Below, in pieces: positions 25,364-34,362 of a stretch of DNA of 64,000 nt. Under the pieces are notes generated by a model. It was not told where the DNA came from, did no database searches, and worked only from the letters and a program-made list of their open reading frames with translations. Each line of letters opens with the position of its first letter. Position 1 is the first letter of the stretch. A program made the translations under genes and the position numbers. Origin of the DNA: Micrococcus endophyticus (GTDB lineage Bacteria > Actinomycetota > Actinomycetes > Actinomycetales > Micrococcaceae); NCBI RefSeq assembly GCF_014205115.1, contig NZ_JACHMW010000001.1:2170001-2234000 (forward strand), in the 5' to 3' direction.

Positions 25364-26575
25364 TCAGCGGTGCTTGCGGGTGAAGGCGGAGATGCCGGTG
25401 ATCTCGCGTCCCACGATGAGGGCCTGCATCGAGTCGGTGCCCTCGTAGGTGGAGACGACCTCCATGTCCGTCATGTGCCGGGCGATGTGGTTCTCCAGCA
25501 GCAGGCCCTGGCCGGCCAGCATGTCCCGGGCCTCGCGGCACATGGCCAGTGCCTTGCGCGAGGTGGTCATCTTGACCAGGGAGGCCATCGGGTCGGTGAG
25601 TCGGTCGTCCTCGGCGAGCTCGGCCATGCGCCGACACATCAGCTGCATCGAGACGAGGTCGGAGAGCATCGTGGCCAGCTTCTCCTGCACGAGCTGGTAG
25701 GAGCCGATCGGGGCGGAGAACTGCTCGCGCTCCAGGGAGTACCGGGCGGCGATCTCGAAGGCCGCCATGCCGTGGCCCAGCGCCTCCCAGGACGCGCCGC
25801 CGCGGGTCGCCTTGAGGACCCGGTTGACGCCCGCGAAGGACTCGCAGTTCGCCAGGCGGTTCTCCTCCGGCACGCGCAGGCCCTCGATCCGGATGTCGGC
25901 CTGGTGGATGGCCCGCTTGGCGACCTTGCCGGTGATCACCTCGGGGGAGTAGCCCTCCGGGTAGCGGCCGTCGTCGTCCTTCTCGACCACGAACGCCTTG
26001 ACCTGGCCGTCCGCCTCATCCCGGGCATAGAGGACGATCACGTCGCCGGCGGCGCCGTTGCCGATCCAGCGCTTGTGGCCGTCGATGATCCACGAGTCCC
26101 CGTCCCGCCGGGCCGACGTCTCGAGGGACACGGAGTCGGACCCGTGCGCGGGCTCGGTCAGGGCGAACGCGCCGGTCTTCTCCAGGCGGGCCATCGCCGG
26201 CAGCCAGCGCTGGCGCTGCTCCTCGTCGCCGAGGATGTAGATGGAGCCCATGCCGAGGTTGGCGTGCACGCCCAGGAACGTGTTCACCGAGCCGTCCACG
26301 CGGCCCATCTCCCTGGCCACGATCCCGGCCTGCAGCCGCGACATCCCCGGGCAGCCGTAGCCCTGGATGTACGTGCCCACGATCCCGGTCTCGCGCAGGG
26401 CCGGGAGGATCCCGTAGGGGAACTCGGCGCGCTCCCAGTGGTCGTTGATCACGGGCTCCACGTGCTCGAGCGCGAAGGACCGCACCCGGTTCCGCAGGGC
26501 GAGCGTGTCGGCGTCGAGCTCCTCGTCCAGGAGGAGGAAGTCCGGGTGCTCGATGACGGGGGTGAGGGATGCCAT
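25364..26575 (-). CDS. Acyl-CoA dehydrogenase, glutaryl-CoA dehydrogenase-like (2)
   Basis: A protein of 403 residues, homologous to the gene just downstream. Motifs: GAFALTEPAHGSDSVSLET, HKRWIGNGAAGDVIVLYAR, GGASWEALGHGMAAFEIAARY, and STYEGTDSMQALIVGREITGISAF with the catalytic Glu in TYEGT. Both dehydrogenases share the glutaryl-CoA-type ending, so they could be alternative or specialised copies, or one may use a related dicarboxylyl-CoA. AGGAG sits eight bases before the ATG. It is 39 bp after the thioesterase and 29 bp before dehydrogenase 1, so one operon. Confidence 0.87.
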   Translation of the reverse strand: MASLTPVIEHPDFLLLDEELDADTLALRNRVRSFALEHVEPVINDHWERAEFPYGILPALRETGIVGTYIQGYGCPGMSRLQAGIVAREMGRVDGSVNTFLGVHANLGMGSIYILGDEEQRQRWLPAMARLEKTGAFALTEPAHGSDSVSLETSARRDGDSWIIDGHKRWIGNGAAGDVIVLYARDEADGQVKAFVVEKDDDGRYPEGYSPEVITGKVAKRAIHQADIRIEGLRVPEENRLANCESFAGVNRVLKATRGGASWEALGHGMAAFEIAARYSLEREQFSAPIGSYQLVQEKLATMLSDLVSMQLMCRRMAELAEDDRLTDPMASLVKMTTSRKALAMCREARDMLAGQGLLLENHIARHMTDMEVVSTYEGTDSMQALIVGREITGISAFTRKHR

Positions 26576-26614
26576 GTCGGGGTCTCCTGTCGGCGGGGCG
26601 TCGGTGCGCCGGGG

Positions 26615-27067
26615 TCAGTCGGTGGAATCGGTGGTCGGGCGGGCATCGGCCGCGGCCGTGACCCCGGGACGGTGCACGGACTCGAGGATCCCGCGCAGGT
26701 CCGCCTCCAGCGGCCGCGAGCGCGAGTGGTCCGGCTCGAGCTGCACCACCGTGGCCTCCGCGGTGACCACGGGGATCCCGTCCTGAACCAGGGCGTGCTG
26801 CATGACGAACGAGGAGCCGCCGATCCGGGACACCCACAGGCGGCCGGTGAGGGCGCCGCGGTGGTGGACGGCCCGGCGGAAGTCCACGGTCAGGGTGCGC
26901 ACCACACGGGGCAGCCCGGAGTCCGGGGTGGAGTCCAGCCATGCCAGGTAGGCCGCGATCCGGATCTCCTCGAGGAGGGTCACCACGCGTGCGTTGTTGA
27001 CGTGGCCGTTCGCGTCCTGGTCCGACCAGCGGACGGGGACGGGGCACTCGAAGACGCCGCCGCTCAC
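26615..27067 (-). CDS. Acyl-CoA thioesterase (4-hydroxybenzoyl-CoA thioesterase fold)
   Basis: A hot-dog-fold enzyme of 150 residues. VPVRWSDQDANGHVNNARV contains the catalytic D-x-x-x-H-V-N motif, followed by RIAAYLAWLDS and RTLTVDFRRAVHHRGALTG. It probably hydrolyses acyl-CoA to free CoA or to release a dead-end intermediate. The GTG start overlaps the end of the CoA-transferase gene by 4 bp, and GGAGG lies in the end of that gene, so the two are translationally coupled. The last 25 residues are Ala/Thr/Asp-rich. Confidence 0.88.
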   Translation of the reverse strand: MSGGVFECPVPVRWSDQDANGHVNNARVVTLLEEIRIAAYLAWLDSTPDSGLPRVVRTLTVDFRRAVHHRGALTGRLWVSRIGGSSFVMQHALVQDGIPVVTAEATVVQLEPDHSRSRPLEADLRGILESVHRPGVTAAADARPTTDSTD

Positions 27068-28293
27068 CGGGCCGCCTCCGGGTCGGCCGCCCGATCGCCG
27101 TCGTGCCGGCGGGCCGGGGTGGCCTCGAGCCAGGCGCGGACGTCCGCGGCGTCCTCGTCCAGGTGCGGGGGCGCCTTCGGATAGGCCACGGGGGTCCGGC
27201 TGAAGGAGACGGGGTTGCGGATCAGCGGGACCTGACGGGTCCCGGGCGCGCCCACCGGGACCACCGGCTCCAGCCCGAGGTCGTCGGCGCGCTGCACGCC
27301 CTGGGCGATGTCTAGGATCGGGGCGCAGGGCACGCCCACCGCCTGGAGGCGCCGGAACCAGTGGTCGGCGGTCCCGGCGGCGAGCGCCCCCGCCATCAGG
27401 ATCCGCAGCTCGTCCCGGTTCTCGTTGCGCAGCAGCACGGACTCGAAGCGCGGGTCGTCGGCCAGCTCCGGCACGCCCAAGGTCTGGACGAGGCGGGCGA
27501 ACTGGTGGTCGTTGCCCACGCAGATGATGAGGTCCTGGTCCGCCGCGGGGAACGGCCCGTAGGGGTACAGGCTGGGGTGGTCGTTGCCGAGCCGCTGGGG
27601 GTTGTCCCCCGCCGCCGCGTAGCCCGTGGTCTGGTTGACGAGCCCGGACAGGGCGGAGGAGAGCAGGTTCAGGGCCACATGCTGCCCCAGGCCGTCCCCG
27701 CTGCCCTGCCGCTCCAGCAGGGCGGCCAGGATGCCGACGGCGGTGTGCAGGCCGGTGACGACGTCGAAGATCGCCACGCCGGCCCGCTGGGGGTCCGCGT
27801 CCGGGTGGCCGGTGACGTGCATGAACCCCGACATCCCCTGCACGAGCAGGTCGTACCCCGGCATGGACGCGCCCCCTGCCGTGCCGAAGCCGGTGATGCT
27901 GGCGTGGATGAGGCGGGGCCAGCGCTCGCGGACGGACTCGGGGTCGAGGCCGAACCGGGCCAGGCCGCCGGGCTTGAAGTTCTCCACGAACACGTCGGCG
28001 CGGTCCAGGATCGCGTACGCCGTGCGCAGGTCCTGCCCGTCCGCCAGGTCCAGGGCGATGGAGCTCTTGTTGCGGTTCACCGAGAGGTAGTAGGTCCCGA
28101 TCCCGTCCCGCTCCGGGGGCATCCACAGGCGGGTGTCGTCCCCGCCCGGGGACTCCACCTTGATGACGGTGGCGCCCATGTCCGCCAGGAGCATGGTGGC
28201 GTAGGGCCCGGCGAGCACGCGGGAGAAGTCGGCGACGACGATGCCGTCCAGCGGTCGTCGTGGCGACGCGGCCTGGGATCCGGGCGTGCTCAT
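27064..28293 (-). CDS. CaiB/BaiF family (class III) CoA-transferase
   Basis: A protein of 409 residues. It has RPLDGIVVADFSRVLAGPYATMLLADMGATVIKVE, the class III opening, then SVNRNKSSIALDL, FVENFKPGGLARFGLD (the Asp/Glu active-site region), ASITGFG and MPGYDLLVQGMSG. It would load CoA onto the free acid, usually from succinyl-CoA. Its relation to SUGCT-type glutarate CoA-transferases is a guess from context. GGAGAG precedes the ATG. First gene of the minus-strand arm, divergent from the LysR gene with 148 bp between starts. Confidence 0.9.
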   Translation of the reverse strand: MSTPGSQAASPRRPLDGIVVADFSRVLAGPYATMLLADMGATVIKVESPGGDDTRLWMPPERDGIGTYYLSVNRNKSSIALDLADGQDLRTAYAILDRADVFVENFKPGGLARFGLDPESVRERWPRLIHASITGFGTAGGASMPGYDLLVQGMSGFMHVTGHPDADPQRAGVAIFDVVTGLHTAVGILAALLERQGSGDGLGQHVALNLLSSALSGLVNQTTGYAAAGDNPQRLGNDHPSLYPYGPFPAADQDLIICVGNDHQFARLVQTLGVPELADDPRFESVLLRNENRDELRILMAGALAAGTADHWFRRLQAVGVPCAPILDIAQGVQRADDLGLEPVVPVGAPGTRQVPLIRNPVSFSRTPVAYPKAPPHLDEDAADVRAWLEATPARRHDGDRAADPEAAR

Positions 28294-28325
28294 CGGGGGG
28301 CTCTCCTCGCTGTGATGTCCGACAC

Positions 28326-28337
28326 GGTGTGGACACC
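28326..28337. promoter_or_regulatory. Short inverted repeat in the CoA-transferase / lysR divergent region
   Basis: GGTGT-GG-ACACC, 33 bp upstream of the CoA-transferase start; possibly a second regulator site or chance. Confidence 0.3.
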
Positions 28338-28351
28338 ACCAAACCAGGGTG

Positions 28352-28368
28352 ATTAGATCCTGTCTAAT
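28352..28368. promoter_or_regulatory. Candidate LysR-type operator (T-N11-A palindrome)
   Basis: ATTAGA (28352-28357) and TCTAAT (28363-28368) are perfect inverted repeats around five bases. It is an AT-rich island in a G/C-rich region, midway between the divergent CoA-transferase and lysR genes, as expected for a LysR recognition site. TAATAC just after it may serve as the lysR -10. Confidence 0.65.
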
Positions 28369-28441
28369 ACATATTCCGAAGGTCGGCGATGCGCTCTCAG
28401 CATCGATCTCCCGGCCCCGGCACGGAGCGAGGAGGACGGAC

Positions 28442-29347
28442 GTGGACGTCCACCACGCGAGGGCCTTCCTGGCCGTCGCCGAGGAGCTGCACTTCGGCCG
28501 GGCCGCTGCCCGACTCCGCATGGCCCAACCGGCCCTGAGCCGGCTGATCAAGGCGCTGGAGAAGGACCTGGGCGCCCCGGTGTTCGAGCGCAGCACGCGC
28601 CACGTCTCCCTGACCCCGGCCGGTGCGGCCCTCGTGGAGGTGGCGCGGGAGCTGGTGGCTGTCTCCGAGCGCGCCCGGGACACGGTGCGCGGCGCCGTGA
28701 CAGGGGAGACAGGCGTCGTCCGCCTGGGCTTCGCCGGCGCCTCCATCAACCGCAGCGTGGCACGGCTGGCGCGGGAGGTGCGGGCCCGGTGCCCGGGGGT
28801 GCGCCTCGAGCTGCACAGCTCCCAGTTCTCCCCGCAGGGTCTGGAGCGGGTGATCAGCGGGGACCTGGACCTCTCCGTGGGTCGGTGGGACTTCCTTCCC
28901 GCGGACGTGCGCTCCTACCTGGTGGGGCGGGAGCGGCTGATCGTGGCGATGCCCAGGACGCATCGGCTGGCCTCGGCGTCCTCGGTGGCCATGGCGGACC
29001 TGGCCGAGGAGGAGTGGATCACCCTGCCCGGCGGGTCCATGTCCGCCCTGAGCAACCGCCTGCAGAGCCTGGCCCGCACCGCCGGGTTCGTGCCCCGCGT
29101 GCGGGAGCACGCGCCCGACTCGTGGACGCAGACCCTCCTGGTGGACGCCGGCGTCGGGATCGCGCTGACGCTGGATTCGGTGCGGGACAACATCGGCGCG
29201 GACGGGGTGGCCTGGCTGCCGCTCGACCCGCCCGGACCGCCGCTGGAGGTGCGGCTGATCTGGCGGGAGCACGACGACAACCGGGCGGTGGAGCGGGTGA
29301 CCCGCATCGCCGCGGCGATCTTCCCGGCCCGCCCCGCGGCGGGCTGA
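28442..29347 (+). CDS. LysR family transcriptional regulator
   Basis: A protein of 301 residues. The N-terminal helix-turn-helix is clear: MDVHHARAFLAVAEELHFGRAAARLRMAQPALSRLIKALE, followed by FERSTRHVSLTPAG. An effector domain of about 200 residues follows (VVRLGFAGAS). GAGGAGG precedes the GTG by seven bases. It lies between the two arms of the catabolic cluster and is divergent from the CoA-transferase gene, so it most likely controls both arms in response to the acid or its CoA ester. Its 3' end is five bases from the convergent dehydrogenase gene. Confidence 0.93.
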   Translation: MDVHHARAFLAVAEELHFGRAAARLRMAQPALSRLIKALEKDLGAPVFERSTRHVSLTPAGAALVEVARELVAVSERARDTVRGAVTGETGVVRLGFAGASINRSVARLAREVRARCPGVRLELHSSQFSPQGLERVISGDLDLSVGRWDFLPADVRSYLVGRERLIVAMPRTHRLASASSVAMADLAEEEWITLPGGSMSALSNRLQSLARTAGFVPRVREHAPDSWTQTLLVDAGVGIALTLDSVRDNIGADGVAWLPLDPPGPPLEVRLIWREHDDNRAVERVTRIAAAIFPARPAAG

Positions 29348-29352
29348 GCCGG

Positions 29353-30222
29353 TCAGGACTGCGGGTACTCGTACCAGCCACGCCCCGTCTTCCGGCCGAA
29401 GTCGCCGGCCTCGTACTTCTCCTTGATGGAGGCCGCCGGCAGGGAGGCGGGGTCGCCGGTCTGCTCGTACTCGGCCAGACGGATCAGGTGGACGACGTCG
29501 ATCCCCACCAGGTCCATCAGCTCGAACGGGCCCATGGGGTGGCCCAGGGCCGTCTTCGCGGCCACATCGATGTCCTGGAAGTCGGCGATGCCGGCCTCGT
29601 ACAGCTCGAGGGCCTCCCGGCGGAGGGCACCGAGGAGGCGGTTGGCCACGAAGCCGGGGATCTCCTGCTTGAGGCGCACCGGCGTCTTCCCGAGGGACTC
29701 GACGAAGGAGACAATCCGGTCCACGGTCTCCGGGGCGGTCCCCGGATGGGGGACGACCTCCACGCAGACCATCACGAGCGCCGGGTTGAAGAAGTGGAGG
29801 TTGCACACCCTGTCCGGCCGGGACGTGGCGTCGGCGACGCGCGAGGAGACGATGTTGGAGGAGTTCGTCACCAGCAGCGTGTGGCCCGGGCAGACGGCAT
29901 CCAGCTCGGAGAAGATCGTCCGCTTGACGGAGAGGTCCTCCACGGCGGCCTCGATCACCAGGTCGGCCGTGGCCGCGGCGGCGTCGCGGTCCGTGGTCAG
30001 GGTGAGCCGGTCCCACGCGGCGTCCACGTCCTCGCGCGTGCGGCGGTCCTTCTCCACGTCCCGGGACAGACGCTGCTCGAGCTGCGTCCGGGCGCGGTCC
30101 AGCTGGTCCTGGCTGATGTCGACGAGGGAGGTCCCGTACCCCGCCAGGGCGCAGACGGCGGCGATCTGGGACCCCATGGTCCCGGCGCCGAGGACGACGA
30201 CGGTGCGGATCTCGGTGGTCAT
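29353..30222 (-). CDS. 3-Hydroxyacyl-CoA (3-hydroxybutyryl-CoA) dehydrogenase
   Basis: NAD-dependent enzyme of 289 residues. The N-terminal Rossmann motif is VVVLGAGTMGSQIAAVCALAG; VIEAAVEDLSVKRTIFSELD and NLHFFNPALVMVCVEVV hold the catalytic Glu/His region. The C-terminal domain has GFVANRLLGALRREAL and LMDLVGIDVVHLI. It converts (S)-3-hydroxybutyryl-CoA to acetoacetyl-CoA, the step after the hydratase upstream. AAGGAG precedes the ATG. Last gene of the arm TAXI, TRAP, hydratase, dehydrogenase. Confidence 0.93.
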   Translation of the reverse strand: MTTEIRTVVVLGAGTMGSQIAAVCALAGYGTSLVDISQDQLDRARTQLEQRLSRDVEKDRRTREDVDAAWDRLTLTTDRDAAAATADLVIEAAVEDLSVKRTIFSELDAVCPGHTLLVTNSSNIVSSRVADATSRPDRVCNLHFFNPALVMVCVEVVPHPGTAPETVDRIVSFVESLGKTPVRLKQEIPGFVANRLLGALRREALELYEAGIADFQDIDVAAKTALGHPMGPFELMDLVGIDVVHLIRLAEYEQTGDPASLPAASIKEKYEAGDFGRKTGRGWYEYPQS

Positions 30223-30251
30223 GGGGGCTCCTTGATGTGGGTATGGGCGGC

Positions 30252-31043
30252 TCAGCGGTAGCGGGGGGCGCGCTTGTCGAAGAAGGCGGCCGTGCCCTCG
30301 TCCCGCTCGGTGTGGGCGTAGAGGATGCCCACGGAGAGGCGCTCCAGCAGCAGGCCGGTCTCGCGGTCCACGTCGAAGGCACGCTCGATGACCGTCTTGG
30401 CCAGCCGGTTGGCCAGGGGGCCGCGGGAGGCGATGGCCTCCGCGGTCTCCCGGGCCCGGGCCAGGAGGTCCTCCGGAGCGGTGACGGCGGTGACCAGGCC
30501 CATGCGCAGGGCCTCGTCCGCCGGCACGCGCCGGCCGGTGAGGATCATCTCCGTGGCGTGCCCCACGCCCACCAGGCGGGCGAGGCGCTGACAGCCCCCG
30601 GCGGCGGGCATGATGCCCAGTCCGGTCTCCGGGAGGGCGAACTGCGCCCGCTCCGAGGCGATCCGGACGTCGCAGGCCAGGGCCAGCTCGCAGCCGCCCC
30701 CGAAGGCGTAGCCGTTCACGGCGGCCACGGTGGGCGTCTCCATGGCCGCCATCCGGGAGTACAGCCCCTGCATGCGCCCGGCCAGGCCGTCCAGGGGGCC
30801 GCGGGAGGCGATCTCCCCGATGTCCGCCCCCGCCACGAACGCCTTGTCCCCGGCGCCGGTGACGATCAGGACGTGCACGTCCTCCCGCCGCTCCACCTCG
30901 TCGAGCACCTCGCGGACGGCGGCCTGCACGGCCTGGTCCATGGCGTTGCGTGCCGCGGGGCGGTTGATCGTCATCGTGCCGATCCCGTCCTCGGTGGTGA
31001 ACAGCACCAGGGGCTCGGCGGGGGTCGCGGGGTCGGGGCTCAT
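30252..31043 (-). CDS. Enoyl-CoA hydratase
   Basis: Crotonase-fold enzyme of 263 residues. FVAGADIGEIASRG forms part of the oxyanion hole. Both catalytic glutamates are present: one in AFGGGCELALACDVRIAS and one in FALPETGLGIMPAAGG. It would hydrate crotonyl-CoA to 3-hydroxybutyryl-CoA, linking the glutaryl-CoA-type dehydrogenases to the 3-hydroxyacyl-CoA dehydrogenase 29 bp downstream. GAAGGAG is six bases before the ATG. Confidence 0.93.
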   Translation of the reverse strand: MSPDPATPAEPLVLFTTEDGIGTMTINRPAARNAMDQAVQAAVREVLDEVERREDVHVLIVTGAGDKAFVAGADIGEIASRGPLDGLAGRMQGLYSRMAAMETPTVAAVNGYAFGGGCELALACDVRIASERAQFALPETGLGIMPAAGGCQRLARLVGVGHATEMILTGRRVPADEALRMGLVTAVTAPEDLLARARETAEAIASRGPLANRLAKTVIERAFDVDRETGLLLERLSVGILYAHTERDEGTAAFFDKRAPRYR

Positions 31044-31090
31044 GGGATCTCCTTCGGGGCAGGTCGGGTCGGTGCGGGGAGCCGCGGCGC

Positions 31091-33184
31091 TCAGACGTGG
31101 GCGGGGACCGGGCGGTCGACGCCGTCGGTGAGCCCGTCGGGGTCCACCACCGGCTCCGGGGGCAGGTCGCCGGGGACGGTCAGCCGGACGAGCACCACCA
31201 CCACGGCGGTGAGGGCCAGGCCGAGCAGCGTCACCCACATCTGCGGCAGGAACATCATGAAGCCGCCGACGACGAGCGCCGCCCGGGCCCACAGGGGCAC
31301 CCGGCGCTCCACGAGGGCCAGGTGGCCGCCCAGGGCGCCGGCGATGGCGTAGACCGCCACCAGGCTGAAGACGAACGCCACGGCGACCCGTCCGGGGTCG
31401 TCCTGGGCCACCAGGGCCGGATTCAGGGCGAAGCCGAACGGCACGATGTACTTCACCGCGCCGAGGCGCATGGCCTCGACGCAGGTCGCCATGGGAGACG
31501 CCTTGGAGATGCCGGCCGCCGCGAAGGCGGCCAGGCCCACGGGCGGGGTGATGTAGGAGACCGAGGCCCAGTAGATGACGAACAGGTGCGCGGCGAGGGG
31601 GTTCACCCCGAGGGCGACGACGGCCGGGACCATCACGATGGCCAGGAACACGTAGGCCGCGGAGATGGTCAGGCCCATGCCGAGCACGAAGCAGACGGCG
31701 GCGCCGGCGACGAGCAGCAGCACCACGTTGTCCCCGACCAGTGCCAGCAGGTCGCGGGAGAGGGACAGGGCGACGCCCGTGGCGGAGAGGCCGCCGAGGA
31801 TCAGGCCGACGCCGGCGATGATGCCGATGATCTGCGCGAGGGTGCGGCCGCAGTCCACCGCCAGGTCCAACCACTGGCGCCTGCCCATGCGCACGCGGGG
31901 GCTGAGGACGGCGATCAGCAGCAGGACTCCGGTGATCCAGTAGGGGACCTGCGCCTCGGAGTCCAGGATGAAGAGCAGGACGGTCAGCAGGACCAGCGCG
32001 GTCAGGTAGGGCCATCCCTCGACGAGGGACCGGCCGAGGCGCGGAAGGCGGTCCCGGGGGACCCCCCGCAGGCCGTGGACGGCCGAGTAGGCGTCCACCT
32101 GCAGGAAGATGCCGAGGAAGTACAGGATCGCCGGGATCGTCGCGGCGACGAGGATGGTGGTGTACGGCACGCCCACGAACGACACCATGAGGAACGCCGC
32201 GGTGCCCATGATGGGCGGCGTGATGGAGCCGCCCGACGAGGCGGTGGCCTCGACCGCTCCGGCGACGCGCGGGGTGAACCCGGAGCGCACCATCGCCGGG
32301 ATGGTCATGGGGCCGGTGGTCAGCACGTTGGACACCGCGGATCCGGACATCATGCCCATGGTGGCGGAGGACGCCACGGCCACCTTGGCCGAGCCGCCGC
32401 GGTACCGCCCGAAGAGTGCCGTGGAGACGTTGTGGAAGAAGTCGGCTCCACCGGTGTGCTGCAGGACCGTGCCGAAGAGGAGGAATCCGACGAGGATCGT
32501 CCCGGCGGTCTGCAGGGGGAGGCCGAGGATGGACTCGGTCCCCATGGCGTGGATCTGGGCCAGGGTGAGGGCGTCGTAGTCGATGCCCTGGAGGATCCCG
32601 ATGGGGATCTGACCGGCGATCATGGGGTACAGGGAGAACACCAGGGCCAGCGCCGCGACGATCCACCCCGCCGACCGCCGCAGCACCTCCACGATCAGGA
32701 GCCAGAACACGACTGAGAGCACGGTGGCGGTGAGGGGGGCGTTCCACTCCCACCCGTACTCCTGGATGTCCAGGCCGTTCGCCGCGAAGTACAGACAGCA
32801 GACCTCCACGAGGAGGATGAGTGCGACGTCGTACCAGGGGACGCCGGTGCGCCGGTCGGTCATCTGATCGGTGGGCTGGTCCGCCTCGACGATCCGCATC
32901 GCCCCGGTGCCGGGCGGAGGAGCGGTGCGCCGCTCCTTTCGTCCTCCGCGGCGGTGTGTGGCAGGGGTGACGATGAAGATGATCGGGAGGAAGGTGGCGA
33001 GGAGGAGATACAGGAACGTGTTCTCCAGCAGGGTCACACCCCCCAGATTCCAGAAGAACACCTGGTTCATGGTCGCGAGGACGCCCAGTACGGTCAGGAC
33101 GACCGTGACGACGCTCCAGAACGGCGTCAGCCGGGGGTTGCGCCGGGTGACCGCGATGGCGTCGGCGGGGGTGGTCGTGGTCAT
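31091..33184 (-). CDS. TRAP transporter fused permease, TAXI-associated (DctQM fusion)
   Basis: Membrane protein of 697 residues with about 16-18 helices. The small-subunit part is N-terminal and the large subunit follows with the TRAP signatures SATMGMMSGSAVSNVLTTGPMTIP and EATASSGGSITPPIMGTAAFLM, repeated later as YWASVSYITPPVGLAAFAAAG. This fused form is found with TAXI binding proteins and drives sodium- or proton-coupled uptake of organic acids. Its ATG overlaps the TGA of the binding-protein gene (ATGA). It probably imports the acid that the CoA-transferase activates. Confidence 0.92.
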   Translation of the reverse strand: MTTTTPADAIAVTRRNPRLTPFWSVVTVVLTVLGVLATMNQVFFWNLGGVTLLENTFLYLLLATFLPIIFIVTPATHRRGGRKERRTAPPPGTGAMRIVEADQPTDQMTDRRTGVPWYDVALILLVEVCCLYFAANGLDIQEYGWEWNAPLTATVLSVVFWLLIVEVLRRSAGWIVAALALVFSLYPMIAGQIPIGILQGIDYDALTLAQIHAMGTESILGLPLQTAGTILVGFLLFGTVLQHTGGADFFHNVSTALFGRYRGGSAKVAVASSATMGMMSGSAVSNVLTTGPMTIPAMVRSGFTPRVAGAVEATASSGGSITPPIMGTAAFLMVSFVGVPYTTILVAATIPAILYFLGIFLQVDAYSAVHGLRGVPRDRLPRLGRSLVEGWPYLTALVLLTVLLFILDSEAQVPYWITGVLLLIAVLSPRVRMGRRQWLDLAVDCGRTLAQIIGIIAGVGLILGGLSATGVALSLSRDLLALVGDNVVLLLVAGAAVCFVLGMGLTISAAYVFLAIVMVPAVVALGVNPLAAHLFVIYWASVSYITPPVGLAAFAAAGISKASPMATCVEAMRLGAVKYIVPFGFALNPALVAQDDPGRVAVAFVFSLVAVYAIAGALGGHLALVERRVPLWARAALVVGGFMMFLPQMWVTLLGLALTAVVVVLVRLTVPGDLPPEPVVDPDGLTDGVDRPVPAHV

Positions 33185-34362
33185 GCGTCGTCTCCCTGCG
33201 TGTCGGCGGCGGACGCGTCGTCCTCCGGGAGGTCCTCGATGGGGGGCAGGTCCGGAAGGTTCTCCTGCTTCCAGTCGAACCACTTCTGGGCGGCGGCATC
33301 GTCCTCGCGGTGCTGCTCGAGGAACGGCGGCCAGGCGTCGAGGAGGAGCCCCTCCCGGTCCAGCAGGGCCTCGTGCCGACGCTGCATGTGCGGCGTCCAC
33401 ACCCCCAGGTCCAGGAACACCGACCGCGCGCCGTCGTGGAACGGGACGACCATCGGGTCGAACATGATCTTGTCCAGGGCGAACATCTTGGCGTCCTGCG
33501 TGGCGTCCTTGTAGCGGTCGAAGTTCTCGTGGATCTGGGTGGCCAGCTGCGCGACCTCGTCCGCCGGCCGGGTGGACAGCGTCGTCAGGGGGATCGAGTA
33601 CTGCATGTTCACCGCGGACTCGCCCTTCGCGAGACCGGCGCCGCCGGTGAACCTGCCCGGGCGGGCGATGGGGGCCAGGCGCTCCCAGGACTCGAAGCGG
33701 CTGGGGTCCTCACTGCTCAGGTCGAGCCAGCGGATGGGGTACTGGGAGGCGAGCTCCTCGACGTTGGAGCCCACGACGTTCTGGTAGAGCGCGTCGAGCT
33801 GCCCGGTCTTCAGCATCTCGATCTGGCCTGCGTAGGTGGTGTTGACGAGGTTCGTGTCCGCACGGGTGAGACCGCCGTAGTTGAGGAACGCCTCGAGCTT
33901 GCGGTTGATGGACGTGGCACCCACGAGGTTGGGGTAGTTGCGCCCCTCGAGATCCTCGACGGTCTCGATGCCGCTGTCCTTCCGGACGAGCACGCCGTAG
34001 TTGCCGCGCGGCGTCCACACCTGACGGATGGGCTGAGGGCCCCACGTCGGCGAACAGAACTCGTCGTCGCCCTCGAAGGCGTAGTAGTACTCGTCGCCGG
34101 AGCGGGCGAAGTCGGCGGTCCCGTTGATCAGCGGGGCCATGCGGCCCATGCCGGTGGAGGAGGTCATGAGGCGCACCTGGCGGCCGTTGACCTGCGTGAG
34201 GGTGTTCGCCACCGCCGCGAGGTCGTTGTACGTGCCGGTGCCCACGCCGTAGGTGGACCACACGCTCTGCTGGGAGCCGTCCGTGGGGGAACACGCCGTC
34301 AAGGCGCCGAGGCCCGCGAGCGCGCCGGCGCCGCCGAGGAAGCTGCGGCGAGACAGGGACAT
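33181..34362 (-). CDS. TAXI family TRAP solute-binding lipoprotein
   Basis: A protein of 393 residues. The twin-arginine start SLSRRSFLGG is followed by a hydrophobic core and a lipobox-like LTAC, so the mature protein is probably Tat-exported and lipid-anchored. TAXI features: YGVGTGTYNDLAAVANTLTQ, RLMTSSTGMGRMAPLINGTADFARS, NYPNLVGATSINRKLEAFLNYGG, and IEMLKTGQLDALYQNVVGSN. Binds the substrate outside the membrane and delivers it to the fused permease. The ATG is set by the Tat motif; the ribosome site (GGAA) is weak. First gene of the plasmid-like metabolic arm, with 0.78 kb of non-coding DNA upstream toward dnaB. Confidence 0.93.
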   Translation of the reverse strand: MSLSRRSFLGGAGALAGLGALTACSPTDGSQQSVWSTYGVGTGTYNDLAAVANTLTQVNGRQVRLMTSSTGMGRMAPLINGTADFARSGDEYYYAFEGDDEFCSPTWGPQPIRQVWTPRGNYGVLVRKDSGIETVEDLEGRNYPNLVGATSINRKLEAFLNYGGLTRADTNLVNTTYAGQIEMLKTGQLDALYQNVVGSNVEELASQYPIRWLDLSSEDPSRFESWERLAPIARPGRFTGGAGLAKGESAVNMQYSIPLTTLSTRPADEVAQLATQIHENFDRYKDATQDAKMFALDKIMFDPMVVPFHDGARSVFLDLGVWTPHMQRRHEALLDREGLLLDAWPPFLEQHREDDAAAQKWFDWKQENLPDLPPIEDLPEDDASAADTQGDDA

